Below are positions 50,148 through 59,664 of a DNA stretch of 64,000 bases, in pieces. The position numbers and the translations under genes are program-made. The DNA is from Amoebophrya sp. A120. Lineage: Eukaryota; Sar; Dinophyceae; Syndiniales; Amoebophryaceae. Below the pieces are notes generated by a model. It was given only the letters and a program-made list of their open reading frames with translations. It did not search any database and was not told the DNA's origin. The stretch spans positions 476,609 through 540,608 of the forward strand of contig CAJINV010000018.1 in NCBI GenBank assembly GCA_905178155.1. Reading direction: 5' to 3'. Numbering within the stretch: the first letter of the stretch is position 1; every line of letters begins with the position of its first letter.

Positions 50148-51137
50148 TTTGATGTTCGTGTTCCGAGAGCGGTCCTTTGCCACTAAACCTTCGACCAATC
50201 GTGGCTTTAGAAAGATGAAATTCTTTTATAAACGATAGTGTCGTAGTACTATGCTAATAATATTTTTTGAAATTCAAATTCTTCAATTTGTACTTAGTTA
50301 CAATTTTAAGCTCCACCTCCTGATAAACTTGACAAGATGAAATAGTACGGCGTGCCTCGACTCGATTTGGATAAAGTTGATTAAGTAAGCAAATAGAAGA
50401 ATGATTATATGAGAGAAGCGACCGGAGCTGACAATGGAGTCAATCTCAAATGTTCTACTACGTTGGCAACCTGCTGTTCTTATTTGGTGTTTGGAAGCTG
50501 CATGGTTATCAACATCATGATGCGTGTCGATCAGTCAGGATCGACTGGAAGCGGGTCGTTCTCGTGGACAAAAACACCACCAATCACTAAAAAAGGGAAA
50601 GATCGTGATCTACTTACAACTGTCAGTCATGGTTACGCGATCGCCAGGCCCGACAAGCTTTGGTTTTGCGTAAGATCAACGGAAAAATGTGGAATCGACC
50701 CTACGGCGGAATGCGCCTGCGCAAGAGCATGCGGATTTTATTTTTCACTTGGTGGGACAAATAATCGCATTTCTTTCGCCTATTCATTTTGGTGCACGGA
50801 ACAGGAACGCATTCTTTTCTGGCTGCACGATGGACTGTAGTTTCAATGACAATGAGATGCACTTCTTCTATAAATCTTGTTCCTGGTGAAGTAGTAGACC
50901 ACCCATGTAGCGAATGCGGATCGAAGGTGGAACCGGTTATTGATATTGTCCGTACAAAGTAGATCAGAGTCTTCATGGAGATTCCTCGAGCTGCTTTTTA
51001 TTTGGGTGTTGCACGACCATCTGTACCGCGAATAATTTTTCCGGCACAACAAGTACTAGTTCGCGAGATCCCGGGCTCTCTGAGGTCGGCAAATAGGAAC
51101 TGCGGGGTGCACCTTTTTACCAACTAGAGGCGGACAG

Positions 51138-51260
51138 TACGAGGAACACTCTGCACTGCCATTACTGTAGCATCATCGACGCCTTCATTGGATGGCCGCT
51201 CGGTGGGAGCAGTCCCCCACCACGTCGTCGAGGCGCCCAGGGAGATGGAGCACCTGACCC
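51138..51260. repeat. Left copies of two direct repeats (52 bp and 72 bp, adjacent)
   Basis: 51138-51189 recurs at 52109-52160 with about one mismatch (begins GTACGAGGAACACTCTGCAC). 51189-51260 recurs exactly at 51572-51643 (begins TGGATGGCCGCTCGGTGGGA). Confidence 0.85.
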
Positions 51261-51571
51261 GCGATGGAAGACATGGACCTCTGTCACACCCCGTAAGAAA
51301 AGGGCGGCGCGAGGTCTTAGCGGCCCATCCGTAGTAACGCAACCACCTTGAAACAACTGGGAGGGAGGGCGGGCGAAACAAATACCACCCCGAAATTCGG
51401 TGGGTTGTCCTGACTAATCTTCTCAAGTCCTGGCTACCGTACACTAAAGGGCTGAGGGCGGACACGGGCATAAAATACCGCCCGACCATCCTCAGCCTAG
51501 ACTCACAGGCTCGCTAGCCTGCTGCTGCCCGGGCATACATTTTATGCAGTTACCGCAGACGGGCCACCCAA

Positions 51572-51643
51572 TGGATGGCCGCTCGGTGGGAGCAGTCCCC
51601 CACCACGTCGTCGAGGCGCCCAGGGAGATGGAGCACCTGACCC
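51572..51643. repeat. Second copy of the 72-bp direct repeat
   Basis: Identical to 51189-51260 over 72 bp; the copies begin 383 bp apart. Confidence 0.85.
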
Positions 51644-51881
51644 ACCGGCGGAGGCCGGATACGCCGAAGCATCCCAAAGAACCCGCTGTGGCGCTTGCGG
51701 CCAGTAGATGAATTTGGGAAACCGGTGCGCCCCATCGATGAAGGCGTAGCAACGAACGACGACGGGCTGAAAAGTGAGCCGATAGACTAAGACGCGGGCC
51801 TATCAGAAGGGTCCGCCAAATAGAACGAAAAACCGCGATCGCCCAGGCTTAGCATAGCCCCATTACAAACCAATCGGACGA

Positions 51882-52042
51882 GTCTCGGTCTCGCATAGCG
51901 ATGGGAGGGGAAGTCCGGATATTTATCTCAAAGCAGATCCAACGAAGTCCAGCGCTCTAGTCAGGGAGAAAGTTCGCAAGGGTAACGGGTTCGAACCGCC
52001 AGTGCCAAACGACCCCTCCTCCCATCGCAAAGCGAGACCGAC
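51882..52042. repeat. ~29-bp inverted repeat around a 100-bp loop with a B-box-like site
   Basis: GTCTCGGTCTCGC and GCGATGGGAGGGG at 51882-51910 are mirrored at 52013-52042 with few mismatches. The loop contains GGGTTCGAACC at about 51988, which fits a Pol III B box, but no convincing A box or T-run follows. Confidence 0.6.
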
Positions 52043-52108
52043 CGCCGTTCCTCGTCCCGAGGACAGAACGGCCAGACAACACCTATCCCGCATAGATAGC
52101 TGGCAACC

Positions 52109-52160
52109 GTACGAGGAACACTCTGCACTACCATTACTGTAGCATCATCGACGCCTTCAT
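52109..52160. repeat. Second copy of the 52-bp direct repeat
   Basis: Near-identical to 51138-51189; the pair brackets about 1 kb that includes the 72-bp repeats and the inverted repeat. Confidence 0.85.
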
Positions 52161-53322
52161 TTGTTTTCGCTAGCGATGCTAGCTCACATCATCACTATCA
52201 TCATCATACATCTTCCATTTCTATATAGTGCGCAGCATGTTGTCTTGGGGTAGAGAATCCTTTTTTGTAAAAAACTGGTCTTTGGAGTGCCCTTCTTGAA
52301 AGTTAGTGCCGACGCCTCCACCTCCGACATTGATTTTGATTTTGGAAGACGACCTTTCTTCCACTAGCAAGTTGTGCCAAGTCTGACTTGGTACAACTTC
52401 GACGTCCCCTCAACGGAGGAGGAATGTCAGACGCATCCATTTCATTTGGCGGGGCAGTTGAAGGTCGAAAATCGAAGCTTCAAAGCAGCAGCTAGCTCAA
52501 AACATGTAAGTACGTAGAAAAAGTCTCAAAATAAGGAGGTTCAAAATGTCTCTCTCAACAACGTTCAACAAAAATACTTTGCGCATGCTTCAAAAAGATG
52601 CTGCTTATGCTTCGGCAAACGCCTTCTTTGCGCCATGTTGGGTCGAGCTCGACGCAAGTCTATCCCTATAGTCATCTCCTGAAAAAAGGGAAAATTTCGG
52701 TGAAGGGTTTTCATCACGAGGGTACATAGCATATAGTGACTACTTTTGTAAGTAGAAAGAAGAGTGTAAGAAGTACTGTAGCCGTTGCGAATCCAAATGT
52801 TGTTGTAGCATCAATTCTTCTTCCTCGACGCTAGGCTCTGAAAGTGTTCTAACTGTAGATGTAATTCTCCTCCACAACTGAAGAAGGCACATTTAGGAAA
52901 AACCTTCCGAATACATCATTCCGCGGCTTTTCTGTACAGAAAAAAAAAAATAATTTTGAGATTGGGTTGCTCGATGAATAGTGACCTTTACAGTGCTGAC
53001 GATTTTGGCCTTTGCGTTCAGGACGCCGATCATATAGGAGCGGCAGATTGAAAATTGATTTGCGACGCATAAAACCAACGCTCCCAGCTTCGCTCGCCCT
53101 TTCATCTAGGCGGCGCATGACAAAGCTTCTCCAACATGTTTAAGTTTATGTACTAAATGCGCATCCCCATCTTCTATCTTTACTTCGTTCTGTTTACTTT
53201 ACTTAGCTGAAAGATGACAGACCGTGCCTCTGTCATGCTCGTCCATAGCCATTCTTTGTTTCCATGCATGACCACCCTGAGGGGACCCCGACAAGAACGC
53301 CGGGACCGATCTGCAGCTATTT

Positions 53323-55806
53323 TTAGCCGCTCAGACTCAGAAAACGGACTCCATCCGCGAGGGCGCGCGTTCCGTCCGGGTTGAACCGCGGCATCGCCGC
53401 GGGGGCGGGGTTGTCAATGAAGGTGACCAGGCGCCGCAGCATGTCGAGCTTTTCATCTTCATCAACGGAAAACGAGGAATATTCCCCCTTGTGCTGCTGC
53501 TTTTCGTCCATAAAGCAGTCAAACCTCACCGTAGTGATGGTTTGCCCCATAAACCTCTTCTCCCTCACAACCCACGACGTCACCTGGCACACCTTCCCCA
53601 TGTAGTCCTGGCTCCCCTCGCGGAGAATGTCGCGAACCTGCTTCACGTCGGAAGGGGAAGCAGCTGCAGGCAACCGGAAAAAAACTCCTTTCCGGAACCC
53701 CTGCTCGCCGTCGTTTTTCAGGTTCTGCAGTTTCTCCTCTTCCGCTTGCTTTGTGAGCGCTTCGACCTCTTGCGCCGACAGGGCCAAGGCGTTCGAGGAC
53801 GTCGCAGGCTGCGCGGCCCGTTCGTTTTTTTGTCCGGGGGAAGCCGACCTGCTGCGAGATGAGCGACGGCGCGAGCCGCGCGACGAGGAGGACCGTTCGC
53901 GACCTGTCGGCGACCGGCTGCGACGTTTTGTTCTCGTTGAAGCTGCATCACCAATCGCGCCAAGCCCCACTGAGTCTCCGATTGTTTTCATCAATTCCGT
54001 CGAACCAATGGCGCCGACCAGTTTCAGGTTGTCTTCCGTCACGGAAATCAGCCCATTGAGCATGTCGCACAGCTTGCGCACGGCGCCTTCCGTCTCTTTC
54101 CTGGCAAACGAAACGTCGTCGAGGTCCAGCCACGCGTCTACCGCCGGGAACTTCGCCTTTTTGGTGGGTGCGCCGAAGGGGTTCTCTCGGAAAACGCCCG
54201 TTGCTTTCTCTTGAACTCGGATTTGGACCTTGGCTTTTGAAAGAGGAGGAGTAGCTCGATGCTTTGTTGTGTCAACATGAGCAACATCTTCCTCGACAAC
54301 TGAGGCGGTTCTTGTAGTAATAGGGTCAACTACATTATACAGCACCCGCACCCCCTTTACGCGAATTGGATGACCAATCTCCTCGTCATGTTGGTTCTCG
54401 GCGTCAAATTTTTCAAGGCGGGCGGAAGTATACTTGGCGTTGTCGACGAGGACCGTTTCGTTGCCACTTAGGTCGTAGGCTCTCTGTGGCCGGCCCTTCT
54501 CGTCCAACACGGCAACTTCGTCCAAATTCAAGCCGGCTCGGGTCACTTCCTCTAACAACACTGACATCTCTCCGTTCACGACTGCCGACGCCCGAAACCA
54601 GTCCACGCCGGCGGCTTCCAGGCGCTCGAACGGCGCGTTCCGGTGGAAAAATTCAAACTCGTTAAACGGAAATTGGCCCCGGTAGGGCCCGAAAGAGACT
54701 TCCTCGACGCTCCGGCCTTCCAAGAGGTGCTTCATTTGGGTTGCAAACGCCTCACCGTTGTCGTGTCCCAGCAAACGCTGCGCGAGGGCGTGGGCTTTCT
54801 GCGTGGCGGGACCGGCGCTTGCCTTTTTCTGGTTTCCCCACCGTTTCAGTGTTTCCAGAGCATCCAACACGGCCTGGGACGCGCGAGTGAAGTCTTCTGG
54901 TTGCAACGAGACTGCTTCCTCGCCGCCTGCTCCACCAGCGCCATCACTCTTTTTACTGCGGAGCAGCCACATTGCGAACCGGTCCGGATGCACGGTGCGC
55001 TGGACCGTCTTCATTTGCTTTTCCGCCAGACTCAGAAACTCGTCGACTTTGCTACTCATAACCGCCGCGTCCGTGAGCTGTTTCTTCACTTCTGCTAAAG
55101 CTTCGCTCACGTCCAAGATAACCGCCGCTTGTTCCTCCGGAGGTGTAGCTGCAGTACTAGCACCTCCATCCTGCGCAGTAGTTGCCTGCAAGATTCGCGC
55201 TATCGCTTCCTCGACGGACACCGGACCTCCTGGTGACGTGGTTTTCTTCCGTTGAAGATCCTTCATCGGCGGACCACCACGAACTCCCGCCGGGCCAAAC
55301 GACATTGGCGGTCCTGCGGCGAGGGAAGCAGATGCAGAAGCAGCGGACGAGGAGGACGTCGAGGTCGTGTTGTGCTGGAAGAGGCTCTGCAATTCACTCT
55401 GCAAGCCATCCTTTGCCAGCCACTTTTGGAACGCTTGTTTGACCTCCCCGGCCGGCGGCTTACTGCTTTGGTACGTAGAAGGCATGTTGGTTGCGAACAT
55501 CAGTGCTTTTTTTTCTTTATTGTACGTTCCCTTCAACACCGCGTCTCGCAGACTCTGCAAGAAACTTTCGGTAGTATTCTCGTTTAGCCAGACAAGTGCC
55601 CTACTGTTGACGTCATCCTCCTGTTCGATGGACAAACTACTACGCCCGGGGGAAAAATCGCGCGGAGCAGGAAAAGCCGCCCGCACCACGACGCCGAAGG
55701 GGGACAGCAGTTGCTCTTGCTGCAGAAGCAGGCCCACGCCCAGACCCGCCGCAGCAACGAAATAGTTGCAGCCGTGGTTGTTCAAGAAACGCGTCATTTT
55801 CAACAT
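53323..55806 (-). CDS. 827-codon protein with N-terminal hydrophobic segment and RS-rich stretch
   Basis: Single open frame without introners. The ATG at 55806 is followed by a hydrophobic stretch (YFVAAAGLGVGLLL, about residues 15-28) that could be a signal or anchor sequence. Residues about 150-235 are Ser/Ala-rich and disordered-looking. A block at about 230-420 is helical (VDEFL.LAEKQMKTVQRT, HPDRFAMWLLRS). At about 617-662 lies an Arg/Ser-rich region (RRSRSPTGRERSSSSRGSRR) like RS domains of RNA-processing proteins. The last ~90 residues are ordered (VCQVTSWVVREKRFMGQTIT; VRFDCFMDEKQQ). A signal sequence plus an RS stretch is an odd pairing. No family recognised. Confidence 0.8.
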   Translation of the reverse strand: MLKMTRFLNNHGCNYFVAAAGLGVGLLLQQEQLLSPFGVVVRAAFPAPRDFSPGRSSLSIEQEDDVNSRALVWLNENTTESFLQSLRDAVLKGTYNKEKKALMFATNMPSTYQSSKPPAGEVKQAFQKWLAKDGLQSELQSLFQHNTTSTSSSSAASASASLAAGPPMSFGPAGVRGGPPMKDLQRKKTTSPGGPVSVEEAIARILQATTAQDGGASTAATPPEEQAAVILDVSEALAEVKKQLTDAAVMSSKVDEFLSLAEKQMKTVQRTVHPDRFAMWLLRSKKSDGAGGAGGEEAVSLQPEDFTRASQAVLDALETLKRWGNQKKASAGPATQKAHALAQRLLGHDNGEAFATQMKHLLEGRSVEEVSFGPYRGQFPFNEFEFFHRNAPFERLEAAGVDWFRASAVVNGEMSVLLEEVTRAGLNLDEVAVLDEKGRPQRAYDLSGNETVLVDNAKYTSARLEKFDAENQHDEEIGHPIRVKGVRVLYNVVDPITTRTASVVEEDVAHVDTTKHRATPPLSKAKVQIRVQEKATGVFRENPFGAPTKKAKFPAVDAWLDLDDVSFARKETEGAVRKLCDMLNGLISVTEDNLKLVGAIGSTELMKTIGDSVGLGAIGDAASTRTKRRSRSPTGRERSSSSRGSRRRSSRSRSASPGQKNERAAQPATSSNALALSAQEVEALTKQAEEEKLQNLKNDGEQGFRKGVFFRLPAAASPSDVKQVRDILREGSQDYMGKVCQVTSWVVREKRFMGQTITTVRFDCFMDEKQQHKGEYSSFSVDEDEKLDMLRRLVTFIDNPAPAAMPRFNPDGTRALADGVRFLSLSG

Positions 55807-56047
55807 GCTGCTGTAGAAGTACTGCTTTGGTATGAGTTTAATAATAAAACCTGTTCTCTGAAGATGAAAATGCTCGATAGAAGAAGGTAGTTGGTCTTGT
55901 TGACCAAAAAAGTTTTTGCGCCAAAAGTTTTTGCGCCAAAAGTCAGAAGACTTCGCGTTTAAAATTTTGGGTAGAACTGCAGCACAGCCACAGTTAAGTT
56001 AGGCGAAATAATTGATTGCTCGTTTATAAATGCGGATGCTGTAGTTT

Positions 56048-56102
56048 TTAAGCTAGATGAAGCGATGTTGATCCTGCTTAAGGATGAGAGCCTCTGTTTC
56101 AG
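56048..56102 (+). repeat. 55-bp dispersed repeat, copy 1
   Basis: Starts TTAAGCTAGATGAAGCGATG and ends GAGCCTCTGTTTCAG; one mismatch to copies 2 and 3. It contains a small hairpin (ATCCT, loop, AGGAT). It lies 242 bp upstream of the minus-strand gene at 53323-55806. A partial echo (CTACTTAAGGATGAG) follows at 56110. Confidence 0.9.
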
Positions 56103-56716
56103 TTGTGTTCTACTTAAGGATGAGGACGAGTAGCAATGCAAAAAGATGCTTTTTGTAAATTGGTTGCTCTCTGTAATGGTAATTCAATAGCCTCGAGCTT
56201 GTTCGCTGCATCTCTGTCATGCGATAACAGCTTCCTTTCGTGAAAAAACAAGTTTTGCCATGCAGGTAATGTATACTGAGCGCAATTAAAAAACAACAGA
56301 GGTCTGCATCTGCAACTTGTGATGCAAAATTAGTGCACTTGTTGTTATTTACCACTCAGACGACAAACGTACGTTGCTTCTGGGAAGGAGTGCGTTGATT
56401 CTGGGAAGAAAAGGAAAAAACAGCACCGATTTCGTTGTGCTCTGTGGTCCACCGCTATGAAAAAATCCTCAACAACAAATTAGAAATGCTTGACCACGCC
56501 CATTCATAACATTTGTTACATTTACAAAAAAAAAACACAACTGTTTTTGGCGCGCAGAGAACAAATCTGCGCTCTGACATAAAAGGCTCCGAAGCTTCTG
56601 AAGATCTATCTGAAGGCTTTTTCTGCGCGTTTTTACAAAAAGTGACGTTTTTAGTTGGCGGCGCGCAACAAAAACATTAAAGTTTGTCGGGTCTTCTGAA
56701 GGTTCTTCAGAAGATG

Positions 56717-56756
56717 CACCTTCAGAAGACTCAAAAAACAGAGTCTTCTGAAGGTG
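56717..56756. repeat. Perfect 16-bp hairpin (CACCTTCAGAAGACTC)
   Basis: Arms 56717-56732 and 56741-56756 are exact reverse complements around an A-rich 8-nt loop. The same 12-mer TCTTCTGAAGGT recurs in several orientations between 56690 and 56840. Confidence 0.85.
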
Positions 56757-56802
56757 TGTTTTTTTTATTTTTCTCATTTTTGTCAAATTGCGATAATTTT
56801 TG

Positions 56803-56842
56803 AAAAACCTTCAGAAGAAATTTGCGTCTTCTGAAGGTTTTT
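56803..56842. repeat. Perfect 16-bp hairpin ending in a T-run
   Basis: AAAAACCTTCAGAAGA at 56803-56818 mirrors 56827-56842; the right arm runs into TTTTTTTT. It resembles a transcription terminator in shape, but nothing shows such a role here. Confidence 0.8.
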
Positions 56843-57522
56843 TTTGATTGTCCTGTTTTTTTTGATTGTCCTTTTGGGCCACCCAGATCGGGCATTTGTA
56901 AGCGGGAGGAGGGTCGCAATTTTGGACCTCATACCGGTCGAAAACCGTGAGGTTTGGACACACCTCCACAGGCTTGATAATTGTTTTATTGTCGTCCAAT
57001 CCCGGTGCCACGGGCCTCCGGACAAATTTGAAAACCACTTTTGAGCGGCAATTTTCAAGCGGCTTTAGCTTTTTCAGCGAAAATTGTCGTTTTCAATTTC
57101 CAAGCGGTTTCCGGGGACTGCAGAAAATCGGCAAATTTTGTCGGCCGCTTGTATGCTGCGAAAAATTGCATTTTTTCAACGCTTTTTTTCAATTTTCAAG
57201 CGGCTGGAGCTGCCCGGACGTGACGCATTTTCCGCTATAAAACGCATCACACCATCGGCCCTAGCCAAAAGCGCCATTCTCTTTTTTCAGATTCAGACCG
57301 GGCGGAGCTGCAAAAATGCTCTTTTTTACCCTTTTCCGACATGGTAATTGCTGTTTTGGCTGCTTTCGGTAAAATTCCCAGAAATTCTGCCCGATCCGCT
57401 TTCTGAAGGCAAAACGCACTTGGTAATGCCCAATTTTTCCAGTGATTGCATACCCCCGAGTTCCTCCCATATGGTAACGGCAAAGCCTTCGCGCTGCGTT
57501 TGCGATGGATGGGCATCTCGCA

Positions 57523-57566
57523 AAGAGCGCTTTGCGCGCGGGCAAGCCCGCGCGCAAAGCGCTCTT
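57523..57566. repeat. Perfect 21-bp palindrome with a 2-nt loop
   Basis: AAGAGCGCTTTGCGCGCGGGC at 57523-57543 is mirrored exactly at 57546-57566 around AA. It sits 13 bp before copy 2 of the 55-bp repeat. Confidence 0.9.
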
Positions 57567-57579
57567 GCGGATACTGTTC

Positions 57580-57634
57580 TTAAGCTAGATGAAGCGATGT
57601 TGATCCTACTTAAGGATGAGAGCCTCTGTTTCAG
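57580..57634 (+). repeat. 55-bp dispersed repeat, copy 2
   Basis: Identical to copy 3 and one base different from copy 1. Upstream GCGGATACTGT resembles GCGGATGCTGT before copy 1. Confidence 0.9.
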
Positions 57635-58496
57635 CTCCACCACCATTGGTTCACTCCACCACCCCCACGTCGCTGGGAACATCAACGCCCCCGCCTTCCC
57701 CCTCAGTTTTCGCCCTTTCCTGGCCTGCCAGATTTTCTGCTTCTGCGCAGCGCTCCAATGCGTTTGCCAGCTGCGGCGCGGCAACGACGCTCCAATGCGT
57801 TGACACAGCCCAAGCTGCGGCGCGGCAACGACTGCCCCGCCTGCGAAGCCTCTGGCCCGTTCAGAAATGTGTCGCATGAATTAGGCAACCCAGGCAGCCC
57901 CGGCAGCAGTGGCATGCAGCTGTTGGGGAGCCGCTGCCAAGAACTATGCAAGCGCGAGGTGGGCTGATCGCCCTGCGTGGCGTTTTGGATTGTTCGGCGG
58001 ACCGAATCAGGTAAGCGCCAAAGCATTGGCGCTAGGCCGAGACCAGGCAACACCGCGCTGCCGATGTCGCTCTTTTAATGACGCCCGCCTAGGGGAATGG
58101 CATCGCGGCCGCGTGGCTGTTTTGCTCGAAATCCTGACGCCGGGGGCCAAGAGTGTGCTGCGGATCCCAAAAGAATGGCTCTGGTCCGGCTGATTACCTA
58201 GTCGCCTCCTTCGTTTCCCGCAAACTTATTCGCTACGTGTAGCCTGCGCAGCTGTCTGCTGGTGCTCGGGGTTGCGGCTTAGCCTGCCACCCCTACCCGA
58301 ATCCGTAGGCAAGGCCATTGGGAATGTTGGAATGAGGCCGCCCTCTTAAGTAGCTATGCGGAGAATGGGAAAAATAACGCAGGCGTTGGCTAGAGCCCAC
58401 CCATGAACAGGCTCGCCTGCTTTGATATCGAAATGCGCGGACCCTGAATTTTTTTTATCTACTTTGAAAAGATGCAGTTAGTATGGCCATATGTTC

Positions 58497-58551
58497 TTAA
58501 GCTAGATGAAGCGATGTTGATCCTACTTAAGGATGAGAGCCTCTGTTTCAG
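58497..58551 (+). repeat. 55-bp dispersed repeat, copy 3
   Basis: Identical to copy 2 over 55 bp. Downstream TTGTG also matches the sequence after copy 1. Confidence 0.9.
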
Positions 58552-59664
58552 TTGTGCCAGCAATAGTCTATGCGTATTTTTCGTCGCGTGTCGATTTTTC
58601 AGCTCCTCGCAGCTTTCATGTCAACACTTGATCCTGCACACATTTACATTCGAAAATTTCTGCTCTCCTTCTCTCGGATCTTCGGCAACGGGATCATAAC
58701 TCGCTTGATCCTGTATTTGTTTGTGGAACGACCCTTGTTATTTTTGTACAAGAGCGCACAACTATTGATCTTGATGCGGTGGACCGAATTTCTTCGTTGG
58801 TAGAGACACTTACACAACGAAAAAGACAAGAGAATAAAGAGCAGCCTCGTAGTGGGGTGTTGCATCAAAAGTATGAGCATGGAAATTTCAACATGACCAC
58901 TTGAAGAATCCGAACTTGTCGCTGGCTGTACGAGCACAAATTTGAAGATCTTTACTCGGTGCTAGTCATTTTCACCGAGAGGGAGCTGTAGTTGTACAGC
59001 CTGGCGGATCATGGCAGATAGATCGGAGCAGCGCAGCACCATTTGATCTCTACTACGACCGATTTCCAAAAGTCTACACAGCCATGCTCACACGAGTGTC
59101 GACGTAGTCGTATGAACAGATGAAAAAAGAAAGAAAGATATACGAGAAGTGAGTAAGTACCAGCGGAACATCACTCCCGCATGGATCATTTTCATTTACA
59201 TCGGATTCTGCGTCATGGTCTTTCCTCCACCTCCGTTACTGTTGCGATTTTTCTGGTTCGCGGCTTTCACGCGTTTTGATTTTCACTTTCGTGTGACCAA
59301 GAAAGTCTTCTCTGTGGTCGTACCACTCGCGCCGGCGCAATATGCAAGAAAAAACTTTTTCCTGTGGCTTTTTTTCGGAACTAGTACATGATTAAGAACT
59401 TGGGGTCGTTGTGCTTTTCGTGTACGGGTTATTGCATGGAGTAACTCCTTAAATTCATTTTCGCTACTAGCGTGCAGATGGCGTGTGCTTACCACTTGCA
59501 CTTCCACTTTCATAGGAGTATTGCATGAACAGAGTCTTTGAGATTTGCTTATGTTATCGTAACATCCCCCATGCCTTCTATTCACAAACACGATACGTAA
59601 TGCATTGTTCACACCGGCGCCAGCACCATACAAACCCATTGCTCAGGAAAAGTATACATGTCTC

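Larger units (their letters stand above)
50230..53322. other. Non-coding, partly repeated stretch
   Basis: No convincing gene. It contains two pairs of direct repeats and one long inverted repeat (separate entries). A plus-strand frame at 50409-50840 (143 codons, Cys-rich) is open but has no recognisable feature. Confidence 0.4.
55807..59664. other. Gene-free, hairpin-rich spacer
   Basis: Contains three copies of a 55-bp sequence and three notable palindromes, listed separately, plus AATTTTCAAGCGGCT repeats near 57050 and 57195 and GCTGCGGCGCGGCAACGAC repeats near 57770 and 57810. The GC-rich stretch 57700-58330 differs in composition from its surroundings. No gene could be supported. Confidence 0.4.

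Noticed and set aside
50409-50840. 143-codon plus-strand Cys-rich frame
   Set aside because: No recognisable domain, opposite strand to all real genes, and no introner; chance opening cannot be excluded.
56803-56842. Rho-independent-like terminator
   Set aside because: Shape fits, but the context is eukaryotic and the same motif forms several hairpins in both orientations.
57909-58193. 94-codon plus-strand frame in GC-rich spacer
   Set aside because: Composition follows local GC; no domain, no supporting signals.
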